A DNA stretch of 64,000 nucleotides from Streptomyces sp. DH37 (GCF_029813835.1 NZ_JARVKV010000005.1:124001-188000), one strand, 5' to 3'; positions 1 through 8,675 are shown, numbered from the stretch's first letter. The notes: a model not told the origin generated them from the letters alone. Numbers and translations are program-made.

Positions 1-1
1 G

Positions 2-1333
2 CTCACCCCCATCCAGGAGTGGTTCCTGACCACCCCGCGCGCCAGCCACCACCACTTCAACCAGTCGGCGCTGCTGGAACTGGACGGCTCACCCGATCCG
101 GAGGCCCTGCGCGTCGCGCTGGACGCCCTGCTGGAGCACCACGACACCCTGCGCATGCGCTTCACCCGGGACGACGACGGCTGGCACCAGTTCAACCCGC
201 CGCCGGCCGGCTGCGACGACCTCCTCGTCCGCTACGACCTGGCGGGGATGTCGCCCGCGGAGGCCGACGCGGCCATGGAGAAGGCCGCCGACGACCTGCA
301 CACCGGCTTCGACATCGGCCGCGGTCCGCTGCTGCGGGCGGCGCTGTTCACCGGTGACGCCGGCCGGCCGGCCTTCCTCCTCCTGGTCGCCCACCACCTG
401 GTCGTGGACGCCGTGTCCTGGCGGATCCTGCGGGACGACCTGGAGGCCGCCTACCAGCAGGCCGCGCGGGGCGAGCCCGTCGCGCTGGGGGAGCGCACCA
501 CCTCCTTCCGCGACTGGGCCCGCGCACTGGCCGCGCACGTGGCCGGCGGCGCCCTGGACCACGAACTGCCCTACTGGGAGCAGGCCGTGGCCGCCGAGCC
601 GCTGCCGGCCGGCCAGGGGTCCGGACCGGACGCCGGAGAGGCCCGCACGCTCACCGTGGAACTGGACGAGGAGGACACGGCGGCGCTGCTGCGCGCCGCG
701 CCGGCCGCCTACCGCACCCGCGTCAACGACGTCCTGCTGGCCGCGCTGGCCCTGGCCCTGGCCCGCTGGACCGGACGCGAGAAGGTCCGCCTGGACCTGG
801 AGGGGCACGGCCGCGAGGACCTGCTGGACGGGGTCGACCTCTCCCGCACGGTCGGCTGGTTCACCACCGTCCACCCGGTCGCCCTCCAGGTGCCCGAGCC
901 GGACGACCTCGGGCCCTCCCGCGACTGGCGGTCCCTGGTGAAGTCGGTGCGCCGCCAGCTGCGCGCCGTGCCCGGCAACGGCATCGGCTTCGGCGCCCTG
1001 CGCACCTACGGCCCGCCCGAGGTGCGCGAGCGGCTGGGCTCGGCGGCGCACGGGCAGGTGGTGTTCAACTACCTCGGTCAGTGGGACGCCCGCCCGGAGG
1101 CCTCCGCCGGCGGCCTGGTGCGCGCCGAGCACGGTTCCCTCGGCCAGGACCACGATCCCCGCGACAGCGGATCGCACCCGCTGGAGGTGGTGGGCGCGGT
1201 GCAGAACGGGCGCCTCGCCTTCACCTGGCACCACCGCCCCGCGCTCCACGCCACGGAGGCCGTGCGGAAAGCCGCCGGGGAGTTCGCCGAGGCCCTGCGC
1301 CACATCGCCCGGCACGCCCGGGGCGGCCTGTGA
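2..1333 (+). CDS. NRPS C-terminal epimerization domain (5' truncated by window)
   Basis: This is the 3' end of a nonribosomal peptide synthetase gene. The visible 443 residues are one epimerization (E) domain, which converts the carrier-bound L-aminoacyl or peptidyl residue to the D form. The reading frame is open from base 2 and starts with the E1-like motif LTPIQEWF. The catalytic motif HHLVVDAVSW lies near residues 131-140. EGHGRE, RTVGWFT and VVFNYLGQWD (E4, E5, E7) follow in order. The protein stops directly after the domain, with no carrier or thioesterase domain. Either another subunit follows in trans, or release is by a separate enzyme. An MbtH gene follows 197 nt downstream, supporting an active NRPS locus. 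The upstream modules lie outside the window, so the substrate cannot be inferred. Confidence 0.93.
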   Translation, partial: LTPIQEWFLTTPRASHHHFNQSALLELDGSPDPEALRVALDALLEHHDTLRMRFTRDDDGWHQFNPPPAGCDDLLVRYDLAGMSPAEADAAMEKAADDLHTGFDIGRGPLLRAALFTGDAGRPAFLLLVAHHLVVDAVSWRILRDDLEAAYQQAARGEPVALGERTTSFRDWARALAAHVAGGALDHELPYWEQAVAAEPLPAGQGSGPDAGEARTLTVELDEEDTAALLRAAPAAYRTRVNDVLLAALALALARWTGREKVRLDLEGHGREDLLDGVDLSRTVGWFTTVHPVALQVPEPDDLGPSRDWRSLVKSVRRQLRAVPGNGIGFGALRTYGPPEVRERLGSAAHGQVVFNYLGQWDARPEASAGGLVRAEHGSLGQDHDPRDSGSHPLEVVGAVQNGRLAFTWHHRPALHATEAVRKAAGEFAEALRHIARHARGGL

Positions 1334-1530
1334 GAACCCCGCGTCCCGGTGGCGTGCCACCGGGACGCGCCCGGCGCACCCCGCGGTCGCCCCGGGCGCC
1401 GTGCGCCGGCCGGGCCCGTTCCCCGGGGACCGCCCCGCGGACCCCCGCGGACCGCACGTACGAGCAGACCGAACAGGACAGGCCGGCCCGTTCCGGCCGG
1501 AGAACCCGACCCACGACGGGAGAGCGCGAC

Positions 1531-1734
1531 ATGGACGAGAACACCCGCTACCAGGTGCTGCGCAACGACGAGGAGCAGTACTCGCTGTGGCCGGTCGACG
1601 TGGAGGTGCCCGCCGGCTGGCACCCCGTCGGCAAGGAGGGCACGGAGGCCGAGTGCTCCGCCTACGTCGACGAGGTCTGGACCGACATGCGCCCGCGCAG
1701 CCTGCGCGAGCGGATGGAGAACACCGGAGCCTGA
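1531..1734 (+). CDS. MbtH-like NRPS accessory protein
   Basis: This is a 67-residue MbtH family protein. Such proteins bind NRPS adenylation domains and are needed for their folding or activity. The family signature is complete: QYSLWP, then PAGWHPVG, then YVDEVWTDMRPRSL near the C terminus. The ATG is preceded by a purine-rich ribosome site (ACGGGAG) about 9 nt upstream, and the length is typical of the family. It lies 197 nt after the NRPS stop on the same strand and is probably co-transcribed with it. Confidence 0.96.
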   Translation: MDENTRYQVLRNDEEQYSLWPVDVEVPAGWHPVGKEGTEAECSAYVDEVWTDMRPRSLRERMENTGA

Positions 1735-1786
1735 GCCCGCGCCTCCGGCGCCGGGGGCGGCGACCGCCGCCCCCGGCACCACCCCC

Positions 1787-1819
1787 GCCACACACCCCCG
1801 CCACACACCCCCGCCACAC
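1787..1819 (+). repeat. 13-bp tandem repeat, about 2.5 copies
   Basis: The unit gccacacaccccc occurs twice in full and is followed by a partial copy. It lies between the MbtH-like gene and the acetyltransferase gene and is not coding. Confidence 0.8.
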
Positions 1820-1916
1820 TCCACCGCCTTGGTCCGGCCCCCCACACGCACCGCCGCGCCGCGCCCCACCGCGAAGCGGCCGTCCCAACCGCACCGCATC
1901 ACCACGAGGAGCCGCC

Positions 1917-2429
1917 ATGACGCCCGTTCTGCGCACCGACCGGCTGGAGTTCACGCCCTACCGCCCCGAGGACGAGGACGCCTTCGTCGCCCTCCTGCGC
2001 GACGAGGAGGTCTGCCGCTGGATGGGCCAGGAGCAGGTCCCCGAGGCGGACCTCCGCGTGCTGTTCCGCGCCATCCTCACCGACGTCTACCCCAAGCGCC
2101 TGTTCGACGTGTGGGGCGTGTGGTGCGACGGGGTGTACGTCGGCCACGCGGAGGTGAAGAAGACCGGCAACGTCGACGGGCACGAACTCGTCACCGCGCT
2201 CGCCCCCCGGTACTGGGGCAAGGGGCTGGGCACCGAGGTGGTCCGCGGCCTGCTGCGCCACGCCGCTGACAACCTGGGGCTGAAGGAGGCCTACGGCATG
2301 GTCGGCGACGGGAACGCCGCCAGCCTGGCGATGTGCCGCCGCCTGGGCTTCCGGCACGTGCGCGACGTGGTCGGCGACGACGGCACGGTGACGAAGATGC
2401 TGGTGATCTCCACCACCGAGGTGTCCTGA
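1917..2429 (+). CDS. GNAT-family N-acetyltransferase (RimJ/RimL type)
   Basis: This 170-residue protein resembles the RimJ/RimL branch of GNAT acetyltransferases, which move an acetyl group from acetyl-CoA to an amine. It begins LRTDRLEFTPYRPEDEDAF, a typical start for the family. The acetyl-CoA loop region is APRYWGKGLGTEVVRG, and a C-terminal NAASLAMCRRLGF segment completes the fold. The ATG is chosen because GAGGAGCC lies just upstream. It follows the MbtH-like gene on the same strand and could modify or detoxify the NRPS product, but nothing in the sequence fixes the substrate. Confidence 0.88.
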   Translation: MTPVLRTDRLEFTPYRPEDEDAFVALLRDEEVCRWMGQEQVPEADLRVLFRAILTDVYPKRLFDVWGVWCDGVYVGHAEVKKTGNVDGHELVTALAPRYWGKGLGTEVVRGLLRHAADNLGLKEAYGMVGDGNAASLAMCRRLGFRHVRDVVGDDGTVTKMLVISTTEVS

Positions 2430-2511
2430 GCCGCGGCGGTGCCGGTCCCGCGCCCTGCCGGCGCGCGGCGGGACCTCGCCCGCCCCGCGCCCGGCACGGG
2501 CCGGGTCCGCC

Positions 2512-2892
2512 GCCGGGCAGACCAACGCACTCCGGGTCACGCCCGTGGGCACCGGCACGGACGTGCGCTCGATCGCCTTCAGCGACGGGGTGCCCGTCCA
2601 GGCCGGGGAGCACTGCGCGCACCCCGGCCCCGGCGACGCGACCCGCGCCGTGCGAACTGCCGGTGGCCGCCTCCTCCGCCGGTGACATCCGCGTCCTGCC
2701 CGGCGACGGCATGGACCACCTGATGGGCGGGGCGGGGACCAGATCCTCGCGGGAGGCCGGGGGCGACCACATCGAGGCCCACGGAGGCGCGGACACCGTC
2801 CACGGCGAGGAGGGCCGTGACACCGTCACCGGCGGCCCCGGCGAGGACGTCCTGCCGGGCGGCCCGGACGCCGACGGGGTCGTCCGGTGGGC
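2512..2892 (+). pseudogene. Decayed RTX-like calcium-binding protein gene
   Basis: Translation in two to three frames gives segments that match the intact protein at 62940-63716 (minus strand). GQTNALRVTPVG corresponds to GQANDLHVIPMG there, and the following residues through GEHCAHPGPG also align. The frame then shifts near 2649, where CELPVAAS matches CELPTDS. The next frame carries MDHLMGGAG, GDHIEAHGG, DTVHGEEG and GRDTVTGGPGEDV. A local double shift around 2740-2757 recovers GDQILAGG. The signal peptide region, several repeats and a start codon are missing. This is best read as a degraded second copy of the distal gene, although clustered sequencing errors in GC-rich DNA could mimic some of the shifts. 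Confidence 0.75.
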
Positions 2893-3019
2893 CGGGTCCG
2901 GAGGAGGACGGGGACGGGAACGGTGCGGTCGTGCGCGCCGCGGGCGGGCGCGCGGGCACCGCTCCCGTCCCCGTCCCGAACGCCAACGCGCCGTGACGGC
3001 CGGTGCGCGGGGGCGCCGG

Positions 3020-4123
3020 TCAGTGCCGCTCCCGCTCCTCGCCGGGGTCCGCGACTCCGGCCCCGGAAGCGGCCGGAGCGGTGCCGGAGGTCCCGGCGGG
3101 CCGTGCGGGGCGCAGGCGGTACGCGACGGCCGCGAGGGCGATCACCAGCACGGCCAGTCCCGCCCACACCTGCGTCTGGGTGGTGTTGAGCCCGGCGCCG
3201 GTGACGCCGGGGGTGCGGCCGCCGTCGCGGCCGGTGGCGGTGACGGCCAGCAGGCCGACGACGGTGGCGGCGGCGGCGATCCGCCCCGCCGACCGGGCCA
3301 CCAGGGGCAGCGCGCCCGGCCGCGTGGCCGCGTCGCGCAGGTGCAGGCGCTCACCGCGCCGTGCGGGGACGAGCAGCCGGACCAGGAGCAGGACGGCGAC
3401 GGGCAGTTGCAGCAGCCACACCGTGGTGCGGAAGACGCCGTCGTACCAGACGTTGGTCCCGTACAGCAGGGTGTGCCACACGCTGAGGACGTAGACGACG
3501 ATGACGAAGCGGTGCAGGGCCCGCCACATCCGGGAGCCGGTGGCCTGCCGCAGGTAGAAGGCCAGGCCGAGCGGGATGGCGAGGTAGAGGGCGAGCAGGC
3601 CGATCAGGATGGCGATCCGGCCGGTTCCCGAGGAGTAGACGCCGGGGACGAAGACCTCGGCGAAGGAGGTGGCCAGCCTCCCCGGCCAGCCCGCCCCGTC
3701 CTTGTTGGTGCGCACCAGCTCGGCGAAGAACATGGCGGCGTGCGCGAACATCAGGCCGATGGTGGTCAGACTGGTGGTGCGGTGCCAGCGCTCGATCCGT
3801 ACCGCCGGCACCCGCAGCCATCCGGGGCGGGCGCTGGAGCGGACCAGGCCGAGCACGACGGTGATCCACGCCCACAGCAGCCCCGTCCAGCCGAACGCCT
3901 GGCATAACCAGTACATCCAGTACCGGTCGGCGTCCGCCAGCGGCGGCATCACCTGGATCGTCATGGAGGTGCCCGCCTCCACCCGCGCGTACAGCCACGC
4001 GAAGACGCCCGCGGTGATCACCAGCGCGGCGGTGGCGTCGGGCAGCGCCGCCCGCAGGTCCGCCCGCAGCGCGGACCGGTCGAACCGTTGACGTCGCTTC
4101 GCCTGGGCCGAGGTCTTCACCAT
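3020..4123 (-). CDS. Ferric-reductase-like transmembrane protein
   Basis: This 367-residue integral membrane protein has about six to eight hydrophobic segments after a basic N terminus. Four histidines sit in paired helices (ERWHRTT, MFAHAAM, RALHRFV, LSVWHTLL). This is the spacing expected for bis-heme ligation in ferric-reductase-like or cytochrome b561-like domains. No C-terminal FAD or NAD domain is present, so any electron donor must be a separate protein. The last 100 residues hold two more hydrophobic stretches and a polar tail. It is divergent from the methyltransferase gene, with 302 nt between them. The role is inferred from fold only. Confidence 0.78.
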   Translation of the reverse strand: MVKTSAQAKRRQRFDRSALRADLRAALPDATAALVITAGVFAWLYARVEAGTSMTIQVMPPLADADRYWMYWLCQAFGWTGLLWAWITVVLGLVRSSARPGWLRVPAVRIERWHRTTSLTTIGLMFAHAAMFFAELVRTNKDGAGWPGRLATSFAEVFVPGVYSSGTGRIAILIGLLALYLAIPLGLAFYLRQATGSRMWRALHRFVIVVYVLSVWHTLLYGTNVWYDGVFRTTVWLLQLPVAVLLLVRLLVPARRGERLHLRDAATRPGALPLVARSAGRIAAAATVVGLLAVTATGRDGGRTPGVTGAGLNTTQTQVWAGLAVLVIALAAVAYRLRPARPAGTSGTAPAASGAGVADPGEERERH

Positions 4124-4286
4124 CGCAGGGACACCGCTTTCTCGTGGGGGGTGAACGGCTTGCCCGGTCGGGCGTCCGCACGTGAGGGCACGGCCTCCGT
4201 CCGCGGGCGCCCCGAGAGTAGCCAGAAGTCGCGGTCCCGGAAAGGTCCGCGCGCCGCGGCGCGCCGCCCGCTCCGGTACGGCCGGT

Positions 4287-4304
4287 CCTTCACATATCCT
4301 TCAC
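4287..4304 (+). promoter_or_regulatory. Direct repeat CCTTCAC with 11-bp period in a divergent promoter region
   Basis: Two copies of CCTTCAC (4287-4293 and 4298-4304) lie one helical turn apart. They sit in the 302-nt gap between the ferric-reductase-like gene (minus) and the methyltransferase gene (plus). The rest of the gap has no ORF that I can support. The spacing suits a regulator binding one DNA face, but no regulator is assigned. Confidence 0.3.
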
Positions 4305-4425
4305 CGGTCCGGCGGGAACCGGGACGGGGAGGCGTCCGACGTCTGGGTTGTGGGCGCCCGTGCCCACCGGGCCGGGTGCTGCTCCCCCCGGCTCTGGTCG
4401 GCCCCGGAATCGAGGTGGCAGCGGC

Positions 4426-5193
4426 ATGCACTGGTACGAGGACGACACGCTCTGGTCGGAGTTCTCCGAGACGATGTTCTCCGAACGCAGACGCGCGGAG
4501 GTGGCCTCCACCGTCGCGAAGTCCCCGCTGCTGGACTTCCCCGCCGGGACCCGCGTACTGGACCTGTGCTGCGGCCCCGGCCTGTACCTCGTGCCGCTCG
4601 CGAGCGCCGGATGCCGGGTGACCGGCGTCGATCTCAGCCCCGTCATGCTGGACAGGGCCCGTGCCGCCTGCGCGGCGGCCGGGGCCGAGGTCCGGCTGGT
4701 GCGGGCGGACATGCTGGAGCACGTCGAGCCGGAGTCCTACGACGTGGTGCTGAACGTCTACACCTCCTTCGGCTACTTCGACGACCCGCGGGACAACCTC
4801 CGCGTGCTGCGCAACGCCCGTCAGTCGCTGGTCCCGGGCGGCCGGCTGCTGGTGGACGTGATGGGCAAGGAGGTCCTCGCCGGCTGGATCGGCCGCCCCC
4901 AGCTCGTGGAGCTCGAGGACGGCGCCTACGTGGTGCAGCGCGACACCATCCTGGACGACTGGACGCGGCTGCGCACCGACTGGACGCTGGTGCGCGGCCG
5001 GACGGCGCGGCAGGCGTCGATCACCTCCTTCGTCTACAGCGCGGCCGAGCTGCGGGGGATGTTCGAGGAGGCCGGCTTCACCCGTGTGGAGTGCTACGGC
5101 GACTTCGACGGCGCCCCGTACGACCACCACGCGCGGCGGCTCATCGTGCGCGGCGTCCGGCCGGGCGGCCCCGCGCCGGCGGAAGGGCGGTGA
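4426..5193 (+). CDS. Class I SAM-dependent methyltransferase
   Basis: This is a 255-residue class I methyltransferase. Motif I is VLDLCCGPG near residue 45, followed by the acidic residue of motif II in VTGVDLS and motif III-like VLNVYTSFGYF. The ATG at 4426 has GAGGTGG upstream, and it starts the family-like sequence MHWYEDDTLW. The stop codon overlaps the GTG of the next gene (GTGA), so it is translationally coupled to the PLP enzyme and, through it, to the ATP-grasp ligase. Together with the nearby NRPS this suggests a tailoring or precursor-supply role. The methyl acceptor is unknown. Confidence 0.88.
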   Translation: MHWYEDDTLWSEFSETMFSERRRAEVASTVAKSPLLDFPAGTRVLDLCCGPGLYLVPLASAGCRVTGVDLSPVMLDRARAACAAAGAEVRLVRADMLEHVEPESYDVVLNVYTSFGYFDDPRDNLRVLRNARQSLVPGGRLLVDVMGKEVLAGWIGRPQLVELEDGAYVVQRDTILDDWTRLRTDWTLVRGRTARQASITSFVYSAAELRGMFEEAGFTRVECYGDFDGAPYDHHARRLIVRGVRPGGPAPAEGR

Positions 5194-6278
5194 CCGGCGT
5201 GCGCACCGCACCGGTTCCCCCGGTCCACGAGCACATCACCGACGCCCTGAAGGCCCCCGACCTGATCCGGCTGGGCGACGCCGTCGTGCTCGCCCGGTTC
5301 GAGACGCTGAAGGTCTACGCCGCGCTCGGGGCCGTCCGCGCGCTGCTGGAGCGCGGCACCGTGGTCCCGGGCCAGACCCTCGTCGACAGCTCCAGCGGCA
5401 TCTACGCCCTGGCGCTGGCCATGGCCTGCCACCGCCACGGCCTGCGCTGCCACATCGTCGCCTCCACCACCGTCGACACGGCCATGCGCGCCCAGCTCGA
5501 GGTCCTCGGCGCCACCGTGGACCAGATGCCGCCCTCCCAGGACCTGCGCCTGGACCAGGAGCGGCGGGTGCGGCGGGTGCGGCAGCTGATCGCGGACCGG
5601 CCCGACATGTACTGGATGCGCCAGTACCACGACCCCGTCCACTACGCCGGGTACCGGGAGTTCGCCGACCTGGTCGACGCCGCGCTGCCCGGCGGCCCGC
5701 TGACCGTGGTCGGCGCCGTGGGGACCGGGTCCTCCACCGGCGGACTCGTCCAGCCGCTGCGCGAACGCGGCCGGCGGGTGCGGCTGGTGGGGGTGCAGCC
5801 CTTCGGCAGCGTCACCTTCGGCAGCGAGGGCTTCAGCGACCCCGAGGCGATCATCGCCGGCATCGGCAGCTCCATCCCCTTCGGAAACGTCCGCCACGGC
5901 CTGTACGACACCCTGCACTGGGTCGACTTCCGGCACGCCATGGCCGGCGCCGTCGGGCTGCTGCGCGACCACGCGGTGTTCGCGGGGCTGTCCAGCGGCG
6001 CGGCCCACCTGGTCGCGGGCTGGGAGGCCGCCCGGCAGCCCGAGCGCGTCCACCTGGTCATCGGCGCGGACACCGGCCACCGCTACACCGAACGCGTCTT
6101 CGCCCGGCACCGCGAGGCCCTCGATCCCCGCGGCCTCAAACCCCATCAGATCACCTCCCTCGCCGACCTCTCCCTGCCCTGGTCGGTCATGGAGTGGGGG
6201 CGGCGGAGCCACGACGTGTCCTCCCCGTCCGCACGGCGGACCGTACCGGCCTCGACCGCGAAGGAGCCGACCGCGTGA
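5190..6278 (+). CDS. PLP-dependent enzyme, cysteine synthase/SbnA-like fold
   Basis: This 362-residue protein has the fold-type II (tryptophan synthase beta family) PLP pattern. The likely Schiff-base lysine is K41 in ARFETLKVYAALGAV. DSSSGIYALALA near residues 66-77 corresponds to the SSGN substrate loop, and GTGSSTGG (178-185) is the phosphate-binding glycine loop. Compared with cysteine synthases, the asparagine of SGN is replaced by I-Y, so substrate handling may differ. GTG at 5190 overlaps the methyltransferase stop; GTG at 5199 is an alternative. Its own TGA overlaps the next GTG. It may make an unusual amino acid (for example by beta-replacement) for the adjacent ligase or NRPS; that is inference. 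Confidence 0.82.
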   Translation: MTGVRTAPVPPVHEHITDALKAPDLIRLGDAVVLARFETLKVYAALGAVRALLERGTVVPGQTLVDSSSGIYALALAMACHRHGLRCHIVASTTVDTAMRAQLEVLGATVDQMPPSQDLRLDQERRVRRVRQLIADRPDMYWMRQYHDPVHYAGYREFADLVDAALPGGPLTVVGAVGTGSSTGGLVQPLRERGRRVRLVGVQPFGSVTFGSEGFSDPEAIIAGIGSSIPFGNVRHGLYDTLHWVDFRHAMAGAVGLLRDHAVFAGLSSGAAHLVAGWEAARQPERVHLVIGADTGHRYTERVFARHREALDPRGLKPHQITSLADLSLPWSVMEWGRRSHDVSSPSARRTVPASTAKEPTA

Positions 6279-7513
6279 CCATCGCCGCCCTGGAGGAGCT
6301 CACCTTCGGCCTGGGACGCCTGGTGGAGGCGGCCGGGAAGGCAGGGCACCGGCTGTGCCTGCTCACCGGGAACCGGGACGTCTACCGCCACGAACTGGAA
6401 CGGCTGGCCCCCGGCGCGCTCGACGTCGTCGACGTCGACACCCGCGACGAGGCCGCCACCGCCGCGGTGCTGGCGGGGCTGCCCGGCCTGTGCGGCCTGG
6501 TCAACTCCACCGACACCTGGAGCGTCCCCGGAGCCGACCTCGCCGCCGGGCTCGGCCTCCCGGGGCCCGGGCCGGCCGCGGTACGCCTGCTGCGGGACAA
6601 GCACCGGGTACGCAACCTCCTGCACGACCGGGGGCTGAGCCGCGGCCGTGCCCTCCTGGTGCGTCCCGGCCCCTCGGCCGCCGCCGAGGTGCTCGCCGGC
6701 GTCGGCCTGCCGGCCGTCCTCAAGGACTCCGCGGGAACCTCCTCCCGCAACGTCTGGGTGGTGCGCGACGAGCGGCGGCTGCGTGAGGTCCTCGCCGAGG
6801 CCGCGCGGCGGCCCCTCACCGGGAGGCTGTTCGCCGAACCCTTCTTCGCCGGGCCCGTCTACAGCGCGGAGACCCTGAGCTGGAAGGGCGAGACGCGGCT
6901 GCTGGGCGTACTCAGCCGCCAGATGTCCCCGCAGCCCTCCGTCCGCGAGGAGGCGGCCGCCTTCCCCGTGGCCCTCCCCGACACCGAGTCCGCCGCGCTC
7001 GGCGCGTGGGTGGGGCGGGTGCTGGAGGCCGCCGGCCACGACTGCGGCTTCGCGCACGTGGAGTTCGTCCTCACCTCCCGGGGCCCGGAGCTGGTGGAGA
7101 TCAACCGGCGCATCGGCGGCGCCCTCGTCGGCGAGGCCCTGTGCCGCGCCCTGGGGACCAACGTCTACGAGGCCGTGGTCGACACGGCGCTCGGCCGGCG
7201 CCCCGCCCTGCTGGACGCGCCCGCCCCCTCGGGGCCCGCCACCGGCTTCGTCCTCCTCTACCCCGACCGGCCCGGCACCCTCACCGGCTGGTCGGGGCTG
7301 GAGCACCTGTCCGCCTTTCCCGGCTCGCCCCAGTGGTACCCCACCGCGGCCCCCGGGGACCGCGTGGAGCACCTGGAGGACCAGCGCGGCTGCACCGGGA
7401 TCGTCCTGGCCGAGGCGGCGACCGCCGAGCTGGCCCTGCACCGCGCCCTGAGCGCCGCGGGCAGCGTGCGGCCGGTCGTGGTACCCGACCCGCCCGCCGA
7501 CCACCGGGGATGA
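6275..7513 (+). CDS. ATP-grasp ligase
   Basis: This is a 412-residue ATP-grasp protein. The central region has LKDSAGTSSRNVWVV (ATP-binding strand and loop) and AEPFFAGPVYSAETL. The metal-binding signature HVEFVLTSRGPELVEINRR supplies the E and N ligands for magnesium. Such enzymes join a carboxylate, via an acyl phosphate, to an amine or thiol, typically making dipeptide-like amide bonds. GTG at 6275 overlaps the stop of the PLP enzyme by 4 nt. The pairing of a coupled PLP enzyme and an ATP-grasp ligase suggests synthesis and attachment of a non-standard amino acid. The products are not known. Confidence 0.9.
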   Translation: MTIAALEELTFGLGRLVEAAGKAGHRLCLLTGNRDVYRHELERLAPGALDVVDVDTRDEAATAAVLAGLPGLCGLVNSTDTWSVPGADLAAGLGLPGPGPAAVRLLRDKHRVRNLLHDRGLSRGRALLVRPGPSAAAEVLAGVGLPAVLKDSAGTSSRNVWVVRDERRLREVLAEAARRPLTGRLFAEPFFAGPVYSAETLSWKGETRLLGVLSRQMSPQPSVREEAAAFPVALPDTESAALGAWVGRVLEAAGHDCGFAHVEFVLTSRGPELVEINRRIGGALVGEALCRALGTNVYEAVVDTALGRRPALLDAPAPSGPATGFVLLYPDRPGTLTGWSGLEHLSAFPGSPQWYPTAAPGDRVEHLEDQRGCTGIVLAEAATAELALHRALSAAGSVRPVVVPDPPADHRG

Positions 7514-7542
7514 CGGGGGAACCGGCCGGCCCCGGCACCGTC

Positions 7543-8163
7543 TCAGGTGGGGGAGCCGGTCAGGCTCGGTGCCCCCCGCTCCGGGTCCCGCTCGCGGCGC
7601 GGCTCCCGCTGCCCGTCGGCCTCCGCCGCGCCCAGCAGACCGATCAGGGTCTCGCGCGCCCGGGCGACCCGCGAACGCACCGTACCGACCGGGCAGCCCG
7701 CCACCGCGGCCGCCTCCGCGTACGGCAGGCCGAGGAGCTGCGTGAGCACGAACGCCTCCCGTCTGTCCGCGGGGAGGGCCGCGAGGAGCTCCGACAGCAC
7801 CACGCCCTCCTCGAACCCCGGTAACCCCCGGGGCTGTTCCCCCTCCACCGCCGACTGCCAGTCCTCCACATCCGCCACCCGAGGGCGGGCGGAGGCCGTC
7901 CGGAACCGGTCGGCCACCACCCGCCGGGCGATCGCCAGCAGCCAGATGCGGGCGGGCGAGCGCCCCTCGAAGCCGGGAAGGCCGCGCAGGGCCCGCAGGT
8001 AGGTGTCCTGCACGAGGTCGTCCGCCGCCCGCGCGTCACCGCTGAGGTGGGTGACGTACCGCCGGACGTCACGCAGGGTGCCCCGGACGAAGGACTCGGT
8101 CGCCTCCGGGTCGCCGAACCGGGCCGCCAGGGCCCACATCGTCACCTGCTCGTCGTCACGCAC
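7543..8163 (-). CDS. ECF RNA polymerase sigma factor
   Basis: This is a 206-residue extracytoplasmic-function sigma factor. Region 2 contains DDLVQDTYLRALRGLPGF and IWLLAIARRVVADRFR. Region 4 contains LPADRREAFVLTQLLGLPY and the helix-turn-helix AAAVAGCPVGTVRSRVARAR. The start GTG at 8163 gives VRDDEQVTMWALAARFG; upstream in-frame codons look non-coding. A small zinc-finger protein gene starts 55 nt away on the opposite strand and is a good anti-sigma candidate. The gene converges with the ATP-grasp gene, with 29 nt between stops. Confidence 0.92.
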   Translation of the reverse strand: MRDDEQVTMWALAARFGDPEATESFVRGTLRDVRRYVTHLSGDARAADDLVQDTYLRALRGLPGFEGRSPARIWLLAIARRVVADRFRTASARPRVADVEDWQSAVEGEQPRGLPGFEEGVVLSELLAALPADRREAFVLTQLLGLPYAEAAAVAGCPVGTVRSRVARARETLIGLLGAAEADGQREPRRERDPERGAPSLTGSPT

Positions 8164-8218
8164 GGCTCTCCTCCCCGACACGCCGCTGCGCTCCCGGGCC
8201 TTCGGGGAGGATGGGCCC

Positions 8219-8491
8219 ATGCCGTGTTCCCGCATCCGCACCGCCCTCTCCGCCCGCGTCGACGGCGAGGCGCTGCCGCCGGACGTCGCCGTTCCGGCCC
8301 TCGAGGCGCACCTGGCGTCCTGCGCGCGGTGCCGCCGGTGGGAGGAGAGCGCCCGGCGGCTGCGGCAGGCCACGCTCCCGGCGGACGGCGGCGAGACCTC
8401 CGGTGCGGACCGGCTCCTCGCCCACCTGCGGGCGGGGTCCGGGGCGCGTGCCGAAGACGGACGGGAGTGGGGCGGTACGCAGGCCGGCTGA
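8219..8491 (+). CDS. Zinc-finger anti-sigma factor candidate (ZAS-like)
   Basis: This small protein of 90 residues carries HLASCARC, the H-x3-C-x2-C motif of zinc-binding anti-sigma (ZAS, zf-HC2) proteins, plus an N-terminal cysteine that could be the fourth ligand. GGGGAGG lies 8-14 nt before the ATG. It is divergently placed from the ECF sigma gene with 55 nt between starts. No membrane segment is present, so it would act in the cytoplasm. The function is inferred from the motif and from position. Confidence 0.7.
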   Translation: MPCSRIRTALSARVDGEALPPDVAVPALEAHLASCARCRRWEESARRLRQATLPADGGETSGADRLLAHLRAGSGARAEDGREWGGTQAG

Positions 8492-8675
8492 GGGCCGGGA
8501 GGGCTCCCGTCGCCGTGGGGCCCCGCCCGGGGCGGAACCGGCCGGCGCGGGCGTGTGGTCATGGACAGGGTTCATCGTCTGAGGTCCTTCGGGTGTCCGG
8601 CCGTCGGCGGCCGGTGGACGGGCGGCCGGAGGGGGCGGCACCGCGTCCCGTTCCCCGGCCGATGGCTCCGTGCGG

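Noticed and set aside
89..1954. A 621-codon minus-strand frame
   Set aside because: It is antisense to the NRPS E domain and the MbtH-like gene, both of which have clear motifs.
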